Shown here: in pieces, positions 52,340-58,947 of the stretch
How positions within the stretch are numbered: the first letter of the stretch is position 1
How the letters are laid out: the number at the start of each line of letters is the position of its first letter
From: Streptomyces panaciradicis
GTDB taxonomy: Bacteria > Actinomycetota > Actinomycetes > Streptomycetales > Streptomycetaceae
NCBI RefSeq assembly: GCF_023516615.1
Contig: NZ_JAMGBF010000120.1
Location: forward strand, 1-58,947
DNA: 58,947 nt
Reading direction: 5' to 3'
Program-made: the position numbers and the translations under genes
The notes under the pieces: model-generated
Told to the model about the DNA's origin: nothing
Database searches by the model: none
The model's input: the letters and a program-made list of their open reading frames with translations, nothing else

Positions 52340-53191
52340 CTACGCGCGTGCGCCCGCCCAGCTGCCCAGCAGCGCGAGCCTCTCCGCGGTCTCCGAACCC
52401 GGCTCGGGCGTGTAGACGACCAGCGTCTGGTCCGGGTCGGTGGGAATCGTCAGGGTCTCGTACGGCAGGGTCAGCAGGCCCGCCACCGGGTGCCGCATCC
52501 GCTTCACGCCGTACGCGCACTCCTTGACCTGGTGGTCGGCCCACAGGCGGCGGAAGTCCTCGCTCTTGACGGAGAGTTCCCCGACCAGCGCGCACAGCTC
52601 GGCGTCCTCGGGGTGCCGGCCGGCGCAGATCCGCAGGTTGGCGACGGTCTGGGCGGCCACCGCGGACCACTCCGGGTACAGCTCCCGGCTCGCCGGGTCC
52701 AGGAACACCTGCCGCGGCATGCTGCGGCCCGCCGCCGTCATGCCGCCGAAGCCGCTCAGCGCGTCGGCGAGCGCGTTCCAGGCCAGCACGTCCATGGCGG
52801 GCCCGAGGACGAACGCCGGGGTGTGCGCCATCCCGTCGAGCAGCGCGCGGATGCCGGGCCGGACCCGGGACGCGGCCCGCCGCTCGCGGGTCTTCCGCGG
52901 CCGGGCCACCGCGTACAGATACGCGTGCTCCTCCTCGTCCAGCCGCAGCACGCGCGCGATGGCGTCCAGGACGGCGTCGGAGACTCCCCCAGACTTCGTC
53001 CGGGAGGGGCCCCCAGGCCCCCGCCCCTGCTCCAGCCGGATGTAGTAGTCCACGCTCACTCCGGCGAGCTGTGCCACCTCCTCGCGGCGCAGGCCCGGCA
53101 CGCGGCGCCGGCCGTACGAGGCCAGCCCCACCTCCTCGGGCCGGATGCGGGCACGGCGCGAGCGCAGGAAGTCTCCGAGGTCCCCGTTCAT
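52340..53191 (-). CDS. MmyB-type XRE regulator with repeat-derived insertion
   Basis: The 283-residue protein has an N-terminal HTH (LGDFLRSRRARIRPEEVGL; REEVAQLAGVSVDYYIRLEQGR) and a MmyB-like ligand-binding domain (LDGMAHTPAFVLGPAMDVLAWN). ATG 53191 has no clear ribosome site; a leaderless transcript is possible. Members of this family usually sit divergent from, and control, a short-chain dehydrogenase, exactly as here. Residues about 54-68 (GPGGPSRTKSGG) interrupt the usual GR-x-VSDAVLDAIARVL junction and are encoded by a Streptomyces dispersed repeat. See findings. Confidence 0.85.
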   Translation of the reverse strand: MNGDLGDFLRSRRARIRPEEVGLASYGRRRVPGLRREEVAQLAGVSVDYYIRLEQGRGPGGPSRTKSGGVSDAVLDAIARVLRLDEEEHAYLYAVARPRKTRERRAASRVRPGIRALLDGMAHTPAFVLGPAMDVLAWNALADALSGFGGMTAAGRSMPRQVFLDPASRELYPEWSAVAAQTVANLRICAGRHPEDAELCALVGELSVKSEDFRRLWADHQVKECAYGVKRMRHPVAGLLTLPYETLTIPTDPDQTLVVYTPEPGSETAERLALLGSWAGARA

Positions 53192-53336
53192 GGGTTCGAG
53201 CCTAGGGGAGAGGCGGGATTCCAGCCTGGTTCTGCCAGACCCAGGAAAAGCGCATCCCTGGGTAGGACCGGCCCGGCGGCGCACGGTGGTGGTCGCCGCC
53301 GGGCACGCCGGCGGCCCGACGAATCGGGAGTGCTTC

Positions 53337-54098
53337 ATGTCGTACGAGAACCTGGCCGGCCGTACCGCCGTCGTCACCGGGGCCGCGAGCGGGATCGGCG
53401 AGGCCGTCGCCGTGCTGCTGGCCGCGCAGGGCGCGAGGGTGGCGTTGCTGGCACGGCGCCGGGAGCGGCTGGACGCCGTCGTGGAGAAGATCCGGGCGGA
53501 CGGCGGGCAGGCCCTCGCCGTCGCCGCCGACGTGACCGACGACGCCTCGGTGGACGCCGCCGCTGAGCGGATCCACGCGGAGTACGGAGCCGTCGACCTG
53601 GTCGTGAACTCGGCGGGCGTGATGCTGCCCCACCCCGTCGACGACGGGCGCATCGACGAGTGGCAGCGGATGATCGACACGAACGTCACCGGGGTGCTGC
53701 GGATGATCCGCGCCTTCACCGGGGACCTGCTCGCCGCCGCCGGTGCCGGACGCACCGCGGACCTGGTGAACATCTCGTCGGTCGGCGCGCACCTGACGTT
53801 CCCCAACTACGCCGTCTACGGGGCGACCAAGGCGGCGCTGACCCACCTCTCGCAGCTTCTGCGCGCCGAGTTGGGGCCGCGCGACGTCCGGGTCACCAAC
53901 ATCGAGCCGGGACTGACGGCGACCGAGCTCGCCTCGCACATCGAGAGCGAGACGCTGCGGGAGTTCGTCGACGGGATGGTGGACACGATGGGCAGCCTGT
54001 CCCCGGAGGAGGTCGCCGACGTCGTGGCCTACGCCAGCAGCCGTCCCCGGCACGTCAACCTGCGGCAGATCATGGTGCTGCCGACCCGGCAGGCGTGA
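53337..54098 (+). CDS. Short-chain dehydrogenase/reductase
   Basis: The 253-residue classical SDR has a nucleotide-binding TGAASGIGEAVA, adenine-pocket DVTD and NSAG in LVVNSAGVM, catalytic Ser-Tyr-Lys in NISSVGA and YAVYGATKAAL, and a C-terminal LRQIMVLPTRQ typical of the NADP-dependent clavulanate-dehydrogenase-like group. The substrate is unknown. ATG 53337 follows CGGGAG. It is divergent from the MmyB-type regulator across 145 bp, the likely regulator-target pair. Its stop is 2 bp from the convergent membrane-protein gene. Confidence 0.9.
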   Translation: MSYENLAGRTAVVTGAASGIGEAVAVLLAAQGARVALLARRRERLDAVVEKIRADGGQALAVAADVTDDASVDAAAERIHAEYGAVDLVVNSAGVMLPHPVDDGRIDEWQRMIDTNVTGVLRMIRAFTGDLLAAAGAGRTADLVNISSVGAHLTFPNYAVYGATKAALTHLSQLLRAELGPRDVRVTNIEPGLTATELASHIESETLREFVDGMVDTMGSLSPEEVADVVAYASSRPRHVNLRQIMVLPTRQA

Positions 54099-54100
54099 GG

Positions 54101-54556
54101 TCAGTCCTCCCAGCGGTCGCCGTCCTTGTCCCGCCGGCGCCGCGCGCCGAACAGGGCCGGGTTGGCGCGCGCCGCCTGGAAGGCGTTGACGCCGACGATG
54201 CCGGCCCAGGTGACGAACAGGCCGGGCAGGTGGGCGATGCCGCCGCCGATCGCGGACAGCGGGATCGCCAGGACCATAGAGACCATGCCGAAGCCGAAGC
54301 GCTCGCCCCAGGAGTCCGTCGGCCTCGGCGCGCGGGCGCCCCGGGCGACGACCATCTGCTGCTCGGCCATCTGCCGGCGCACCCGCCGCTCGACCGCCCC
54401 GTCGATGCGCTGGTCGACCTTCTCCAGGAACGAGTCGACCAGCGCGGACTCGTACTCCTCGCCCAGTTCCCGGCGCGCCTGCAGGGTGGCGTTGAGTTCC
54501 TTCTTGAGCTCCGCGTCCCGCGCGTCCATCACCGTCTCCGTCCCCATGCCTGTCAT
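54101..54556 (-). CDS. Two-helix membrane protein, unknown
   Basis: The 151-residue protein has an N-terminal helical, acidic coiled region (DAELKKELNATLQARRELGE; VDQRIDGAVERRVRRQ) and two hydrophobic segments (FGMVSMVLAIPLSAIGGG; LPGLFVTWAGIVGVNAF), then a charged tail RRRRDKDGDRWED. It resembles conserved Streptomyces integral membrane proteins of unknown function. ATG 54556 has a weak ribosome site; ATG 54547 is an alternative. No informative partners apart from the convergent SDR. Confidence 0.75.
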   Translation of the reverse strand: MTGMGTETVMDARDAELKKELNATLQARRELGEEYESALVDSFLEKVDQRIDGAVERRVRRQMAEQQMVVARGARAPRPTDSWGERFGFGMVSMVLAIPLSAIGGGIAHLPGLFVTWAGIVGVNAFQAARANPALFGARRRRDKDGDRWED

Positions 54557-54749
54557 GGAAACCCACGGTAGGCAGCCCCGGCGCCCACCGCACTGGGGTT
54601 AGCCCCCCTGTCCGGACGGGGGTCCGCCGGGCGGGAGGACGCCGCCGATCTTGCGAGGTGGCCGCCTGATCGGGAACGCTGTGCCTGCATAGGGCCATGC
54701 AGGGTTCCTAGAATCTGAATATGGCGGTCCGGGTGAGGGGAGTGGGGGC

Positions 54750-56240
54750 GTGGCGCACACCGGTCTGGTCGTCCTCGACGGGATCGGCCTCGGCGTCGAG
54801 GACGTCGTCCGCCTCGCCGACGGCTCGGCGCGCCCCGTCGCGGGGACCGACGCCATGAAGCGGGTCACCGAGTCCTGGGACGCGGCCCGACGCATCGCCG
54901 CGACGGGACGGGTCTACGGCCGCTCCACCGGCGTCGGCGCCAACCGCAACGAGCCCGTGCCCACCGAGGCGGCCGCCGGGCACGGGCTGCGGCTGCTGCG
55001 CAGCCACGCGGGCGCCATCGGGGACGAGCTGCCCGCCCGGCAGGTCCGGGCCATGCTCGCCGTACGCGCCAACCAGCTGCTGGCCGGCGGCGCGGGGCTG
55101 CGGCCGACGGTGGTGACGGCCCTGTGCGAGGCGCTGACGAACGGCGCGCATCCGGTCGTCAACGAGTTCGGGTCGGTCGGCACGGGGGACATCGCCGCCC
55201 TGGCCCAGGCGGGGCTCGCGCTGGCGGGGGAGCATCCCTGGCGGACGGCCGGGGACGGCTCCGGCGCCCCAGCGGCCCAGCCCCTCGACAACAACGACGC
55301 CCTGGCCTTCATCAGCAGCAACGCCCTCACCCTCGGCCAGTCGGCGCTCGCCCTGCACGAACTGCGCGCCCTGGTGGAGGCCACCCAGGTGGTCGCCGCC
55401 CTGTCCCTGCTGGCCGTGGACGGCTCGCACGAGGCCTACGCCGCCCCCGTGCACGCCGCCCGCCCGCACCGCGGCAGCGCCGAGGTGGCCCGGCGCATGC
55501 GGCGGCTGATCGGCGCCGCCGACCGGCCCACCCCGCCGCTGGGCCGTATCCAGGACCCGTACGGCTTCCGCTGCCTGCCCCAGATCCACGGCCCGGCGCA
55601 CGACGCCGCCGACGCGCTGGAGAAGGTGCTGGACGTCGAGATCAACGCGGCCGCCGAGAACCCGCTGATCTCGCCCGAGGACATGGCCGCCTACCACCAC
55701 GGCGGCTTCTACCAGGCCCAGCTCGCCCTCGCCCTGGACCACTTCCGCCTCTCGCTGATGCAGGTGGCGCGGCTGTCGACCTCCCGCCTGTCCACCCTCA
55801 ACGAGCCCGCCTTCACCCGACTGCGCCCCTTCCTCGCCGACCACGAGCCGGCCGCCTCCGGCGTGATGATCCTGGAGTACGCCGCCGGCGCCGCCCTCGG
55901 CGACCTGCGTGCCTTCTGCGCCCCCGCCTCCCTCGGCCACGCTGTACTCTCCCGGGGCGTCGAGGAACAGGCCAGCTTCGCCTCGCTCGCCGCACGCCAG
56001 ACACTGCGGGCCTGCCGCGCGTACCGTCTCGTCGTCGGCTGCGAACTCGTCGCCGCCGTAAGGGCGTTGCGTCAGCGCGACCTGAGACCCGACCCGGAAC
56101 TTCCGGTCGGACACGCGCTTCGGCTCGCCGAATCCGTACTGGCACAGGACCAGGCCGACCGGCCGCTCACGGACGACGTGACGGCGGCGGCCGCGACTCT
56201 GGACCGGTTCCCCGGTATCTGGAGGGGGAGCGAGTCATGA
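54750..56240 (+). CDS. HAL-family protein lacking the MIO-forming Ala-Ser-Gly
   Basis: The 496-residue protein has the overall histidine/aromatic ammonia-lyase plan: active-site Tyr in VYGRSTGVGANRN, LRLLRSHAGAIG, Arg in RIQDPYGFRCLPQIHG, and Glu in GVEEQASFASLAA. The MIO loop, GSVGASGDLAPL in HutH, reads GSVGTGDIAAL at 141-151, one residue shorter and without Ala-Ser-Gly. The N-terminal Gly-rich region is normal. GTG 54750 follows GAGGGGAG. It is translationally coupled (ATGA) to an RpiR-type regulator. Lyase activity through MIO looks impossible, so it may bind an amino acid or have changed chemistry. Confidence 0.85.
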   Translation: MAHTGLVVLDGIGLGVEDVVRLADGSARPVAGTDAMKRVTESWDAARRIAATGRVYGRSTGVGANRNEPVPTEAAAGHGLRLLRSHAGAIGDELPARQVRAMLAVRANQLLAGGAGLRPTVVTALCEALTNGAHPVVNEFGSVGTGDIAALAQAGLALAGEHPWRTAGDGSGAPAAQPLDNNDALAFISSNALTLGQSALALHELRALVEATQVVAALSLLAVDGSHEAYAAPVHAARPHRGSAEVARRMRRLIGAADRPTPPLGRIQDPYGFRCLPQIHGPAHDAADALEKVLDVEINAAAENPLISPEDMAAYHHGGFYQAQLALALDHFRLSLMQVARLSTSRLSTLNEPAFTRLRPFLADHEPAASGVMILEYAAGAALGDLRAFCAPASLGHAVLSRGVEEQASFASLAARQTLRACRAYRLVVGCELVAAVRALRQRDLRPDPELPVGHALRLAESVLAQDQADRPLTDDVTAAAATLDRFPGIWRGSES

Positions 56241-57097
56241 GCCTGGAAGGGGACATGAGCGTGATGGACAGTCCTGCGGGGCGCCTGCAGGCGCTCTTCG
56301 AGGGGCACCGGCTGACGCCGACCCAGCGGCGCATCGCGCACAGCATGGTGCGCCGGGCCGCCGACGTGCCCTTCCTGTCCAGCGTGGAGCTGGCCGAGCT
56401 GGCCGGGGTCAGCCAGCCGTCGGTGACCCGCTTCGCCGTGGCCCTCGGCTTCGACGGCTACCCGGCGCTGCGCCGGCACCTGCGCGAGGTCGCGCCGGCC
56501 GAGCAGGCCCCCGAGGCCGCCGCGCACAACGCCTACCAGCAGGCCGTCGAGGCGGAGATCGAGAACCTGCGCCACCTGGCCGAACTGCTCGCCGACCCGC
56601 GCCCGGTGCGCCGGGCAGGGCGCCTGCTCGCCGCCTCCCGCCCGCTGCCCGTCCTCGGTCTGCGCGCCGCCGCCTCCCAGGCCTACGGCTTCGCCTACTT
56701 CGCCGCCAAGGTCCATCCGGACGTACGGCTGCTGCACGAGGGCGGCACGATGATCCAGGACCGCATCGAGGCCGCCGTGCGCGCCGGGGCGAGCGCCCTG
56801 CTGTGCTTCGCGCTGCCCCGGCACCCGCGCGAGGTCGTGGACACGCTGGCCTTCGCGAAGGAGGCCGGGCTGAGCGTCGTCACCGTCGCCGACTCGGCCT
56901 TCGCGCCCGTCGCCAGGGTGTCGGACCTGCTGCTGCCCGCCGCCGTCGGCACCGGCCTGGCCTTCGACACCGCCTGCGCGCCCATGCTGCTGGGCCGGGT
57001 GCTGCTGGAGGCGATGTGCGACGACCTGCCGGACGCGCAGGCCCGGCTGGAGGAGTTCGACGCGCGGGCGGCGGCCCGGGGGCTGTTCGTCGAATAG
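56237..57097 (+). CDS. RpiR/MurR-type regulator (HTH + SIS)
   Basis: The 286-residue protein has an N-terminal HTH_6 domain (LTPTQRRIAHSMVRRAADVP; SSVELAELAGVSQPSVTRFA) and a C-terminal sugar-isomerase (SIS) domain (VLGLRAAASQAYGFAYFAAK; ALLCFALPRHPREVVDT). Such regulators usually sense phosphosugars or amino sugars. ATG 56237 overlaps the HAL-like stop and follows GGGGGAG; ATG 56255 is an alternative. Coupling to a HAL-family gene recalls hut operons, though hut regulators are of other families. Confidence 0.88.
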   Translation: MSLEGDMSVMDSPAGRLQALFEGHRLTPTQRRIAHSMVRRAADVPFLSSVELAELAGVSQPSVTRFAVALGFDGYPALRRHLREVAPAEQAPEAAAHNAYQQAVEAEIENLRHLAELLADPRPVRRAGRLLAASRPLPVLGLRAAASQAYGFAYFAAKVHPDVRLLHEGGTMIQDRIEAAVRAGASALLCFALPRHPREVVDTLAFAKEAGLSVVTVADSAFAPVARVSDLLLPAAVGTGLAFDTACAPMLLGRVLLEAMCDDLPDAQARLEEFDARAAARGLFVE

Positions 57098-57220
57098 GTC
57101 GGACGAGGGGCGCGTTTCGGACTCCCGCGCGGGGCGGGCGCGTTTTTCAGACTCGTCTCACCTTCACTCGTTACCCTCCCGGCCCACAGGACTGTGCCAG
57201 GACGACGAGGAGGCGGAACA

Positions 57221-57814
57221 GTGGCACGCGCGGATCGCAGAGCGCAGGGTCTGGCCCGGGTGGCCGTCGTCGTACGCGCCGGGGCCGCCCCGCTGTGGTG
57301 GGCCGGGGTGTTCGCGGCGGGTGTCGGGGTGCTGGTGCCCGGGATCACCGGGCGCCGGATCGGAGTGATGGCGGGGGCCGCGCTGTTCCTCGTCGCCGCG
57401 GCCGTGGTGTCGTACGGCCGCCGCGGGCGCTATACGGCCCTCGCCCGCTCGGCCGTCCGCGCGGGCCGGCACGACGTGCTCCAGGACCGTGCCGTGAGCG
57501 TGCGCGCCTGGCGGCGCGGGCACCGCTGGTGGGTGCTGCTCGCCTTCGTCGTCGCGCTGGCTGCCTCCCTCGCCGTGCCGGCGGCGGGCGGGATGCTCCT
57601 CGCCGGTGCCGGCACGGGCCTCCGGCTCAAGGCCGCCTGGCTGGGGCGGCGCGAACGGGCCGAGGACGCCCTGCTGTGGGTCAGGGTCGACTGGCTCTCC
57701 GCGCGCGGCGGCCGCCCGGCCGGCAAGGCGGTCAAGGGCTACCGCAGTACGGGTATCGCGGCGGGCGACGCGGCCCCGGGCGGGGCGCGGCGCCGCACCG
57801 CGGCACTCGTGTGA
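57221..57814 (+). CDS. Four-helix membrane protein, unknown
   Basis: The 197-residue protein has two helix pairs (PLWWAGVFAAGVGVLVPGI with GVMAGAALFLVAAAVVSYG; WWVLLAFVVALAASLAVPA with GGMLLAGAGTGL) and a basic C-terminus. GTG 57221 follows GAGGAGG. No family was recognised. The upstream gap has two related blocks, gcgcgtttcggactc and gcgcgtttttcagactc, near 57110-57155. It is convergent with the Roadblock gene, 12 bp away. Confidence 0.65.
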   Translation: MARADRRAQGLARVAVVVRAGAAPLWWAGVFAAGVGVLVPGITGRRIGVMAGAALFLVAAAVVSYGRRGRYTALARSAVRAGRHDVLQDRAVSVRAWRRGHRWWVLLAFVVALAASLAVPAAGGMLLAGAGTGLRLKAAWLGRRERAEDALLWVRVDWLSARGGRPAGKAVKGYRSTGIAAGDAAPGGARRRTAALV

Positions 57815-57826
57815 GCCGAGGGGCCC

Positions 57827-58201
57827 CTAGACCTCCAGGTCCTCCTCGATCCTCCTGAGCTGGTGGCGGGCCATCGCCAGGTTGGCCCGCTTGCCGTCCA
57901 GCACCAGGTAGAGGAAGAGGCCGTTGCCGCCCCTCCCGCTGATCAGGCGGATCAGGTGGTACTGGTCGGACAGCGTGATCAGGATGTCCTCGATCTGGGC
58001 CTTGAGGCCGAGGTGCTCCATCGTGCGCATCTTCGCGCGGACGACGTCGGTGTTGCCGGCGGCGGCGACATTGAGGTCGAAGCCCTTGCTGCCCCCCATC
58101 GTGCCGAGCGCCATGCCGCTGGTGTAGTCGACGAGCGCGACGCCGGTCGCGCCCTCGATGGAGGCGAGGGCTTCCTTCAGACAGGTTTCGGTGTTGGCCA
58201 T
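57827..58201 (-). CDS. Roadblock/LC7-domain protein
   Basis: The 124-residue protein is a single Roadblock domain: CLKEALASIEGATGVALVDY, AAAGNTDVVRAKMRTME, DILITLSDQYHLIRLIS and LFLYLVLDGKRANLA, ending in basic helix QLRRIEEDLEV. Roadblock proteins modulate small GTPases such as MglA or the conservon GTPases of Streptomyces. ATG 58201 has GAGG upstream. It is followed upstream by a second Roadblock-like gene in the same direction, 22 bp away, so the pair form an operon. No GTPase is in the window. Confidence 0.88.
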   Translation of the reverse strand: MANTETCLKEALASIEGATGVALVDYTSGMALGTMGGSKGFDLNVAAAGNTDVVRAKMRTMEHLGLKAQIEDILITLSDQYHLIRLISGRGGNGLFLYLVLDGKRANLAMARHQLRRIEEDLEV

Positions 58202-58223
58202 GAGTGTGTTCCTCGGTTCCCTT

Positions 58224-58733
58224 TCAACTTTCCGTGGTGGTGCGCGCGTTGGTGGTCGTGGTGCGTGGCGCGCGCGGGGTTCTGGTCCGTACGGCGGCCG
58301 TCTTGGCCGGCGGTTTGGCGGGCTTGGTCTGTCGGGCGCGCTGGGCGGCCGGGGCGTGCTCGTCGAGGACTTCGGCGATCCGGGCGGCCGCCCGGCGTCC
58401 CTCCAGCAGGAGCCGGCCGACGTTCACCCGCTCCTGGGCGAGCAGGGTCAGGACGGCCGTGGCGGCGGCGGTGCCCGCCGCGAACGTCGCGACGTAGCCG
58501 TACACGCCGTGCACCAGCAGCTCGCGCACCTCGCCCTGGCCCGTCGCGTCCGCGAGCCGCACGGCGGCGGCGTGCGCGGTCGCGCTGAGCGCCGCCATGT
58601 CCTGCGGGTCGACTCCGGGGGTGTCCTGGGCGAGCACGTCGCCGTCCACCCCCATCGCGAGCGCGCCGGTGAGTTGGGGCACACGGGCCCTCAACCGGCG
58701 CAGCTCGTCGAGGACATGGGGGTCGGCGGCCAT
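58224..58733 (-). CDS. Roadblock/LC7-like protein with basic tail
   Basis: The 169-residue protein has a Roadblock-like region (PHVLDELRRLRARVPQLTGA; DMAALSATAHAAAVRLAD; ELLVHGVYGYVATFAAG; TLLAQERVNVGRLLLEG) and a 40-residue Thr/Lys/Arg-rich tail. ATG 58733 follows GAGGAGG. A longer frame to 58775 overlaps the upstream gene's stop. It is adjacent to a second Roadblock gene downstream and to a Pro-rich protein upstream. Confidence 0.75.
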   Translation of the reverse strand: MAADPHVLDELRRLRARVPQLTGALAMGVDGDVLAQDTPGVDPQDMAALSATAHAAAVRLADATGQGEVRELLVHGVYGYVATFAAGTAAATAVLTLLAQERVNVGRLLLEGRRAAARIAEVLDEHAPAAQRARQTKPAKPPAKTAAVRTRTPRAPRTTTTNARTTTES

Positions 58734-58755
58734 CCGGGGCCTCCTCTCGAACCGG

Positions 58756-58947
58756 TCAAAGGGCCTCCAGCGCATCTCTGAGCCTCTTCAGCAAGGTGAT
58801 GTGGGGATCGGGCGGCAGCGGTTCGGTGAGGCCGGGCATCCCGTAGCCGGACGCGGGACGGCCCGGGTCCGCCGTGCCGTACGCCGGCCGGCCGCGGCTG
58901 GGCAGGGGCGGCGGCTGCCCGGGGTCCGGCGACGGGGCCGGCTCCGG
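58756..58947 (-). CDS. Pro-rich protein, C-terminal end only
   Basis: The last 63 codons of a gene that enters from the right edge. The visible part is Pro/Gly/Arg-rich, then ends LTEPLPPDPHITLLKRLRDALEAL. It stops 22 bp before the start of the Roadblock-like gene in the same direction. The product cannot be named from this fragment. Confidence 0.65.
   Translation of the reverse strand, partial: PEPAPSPDPGQPPPLPSRGRPAYGTADPGRPASGYGMPGLTEPLPPDPHITLLKRLRDALEAL

Overview
The window is about 59 kb of very GC-rich DNA. Dense genes in both orientations, GTG/TTG starts, ATGA/GTGA stop-start overlaps and almost no TTA codons all point to Streptomyces. The gene order around the UUA-reading leucine tRNA (bldA), the ABC permease/ATPase pair, cyclopropane synthase, NDH-2, exopolyphosphatase, a DivIC-like protein, enolase and two resuscitation-promoting factors matches, from memory, the S. 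coelicolor core region around bldA and eno. I saw no plasmid, prophage, insertion sequence or CRISPR array.

Layout. 1-6160: a deaminase-like protein (partial), a coiled-coil protein, an acetate-type symporter with its DUF485 partner, and an MFS exporter. 6549-13967: a MacB-like ABC transporter, Mfd, and a small MT0933-type protein. 14170-19772: secreted or lipoprotein genes, a solitary HTH-methylase-specificity fusion with strikingly repeated GTTCAC/GTGAAC hexamers, and a membrane protein. 19769-24255: a Ser/Thr kinase, a DUF1906 hydrolase, a SurA-N lipoprotein and MazG. 24361-29522: P450, two tandem Rpf muralytic enzymes (the second behind a c-di-AMP riboswitch) and enolase. 29631-35042: DivIC-like protein, a DUF501-Ppx/GppA fusion, NDH-2 with a Rex-like operator, and a cyclopropane synthase. 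35111-38912: a second MacB-like ABC system, then bldA.

39073-43672 is the most unusual part. It holds a small unknown protein and a divergent XRE-like regulator. These face two adjacent genes for nearly identical ~71-residue peptides, a PqqD-domain/M50 membrane metalloprotease (HEFGH plus LDGYY) and a TTG-started, Cys-containing exported protein. The set looks like a compact peptide-maturation or secretion system. It has precursor-like peptides, a leader-binding domain fused to a protease, a shared operator, and a terminator-like hairpin between peptides and protease. It has no recognisable lanthipeptide, radical-SAM or YcaO enzyme. I regard it as the best candidate for an undescribed system.

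43839-58947: PobA with an inverted-plus-direct repeat operator, a YccA/BI-1 protein, small conserved proteins, a thiolase, an SGNH hydrolase, cystathionine beta-synthase, a MmyB-type regulator divergent from an SDR, and a HAL-family protein that lacks the Ala-Ser-Gly MIO triad and is translationally coupled to an RpiR-type regulator. The window ends with a four-helix membrane protein, two Roadblock/LC7 proteins and a truncated Pro-rich protein.

Most features are housekeeping or developmental. Family calls were made by reading motifs, without database searches. Promoter and operator calls rest on sequence pattern only.
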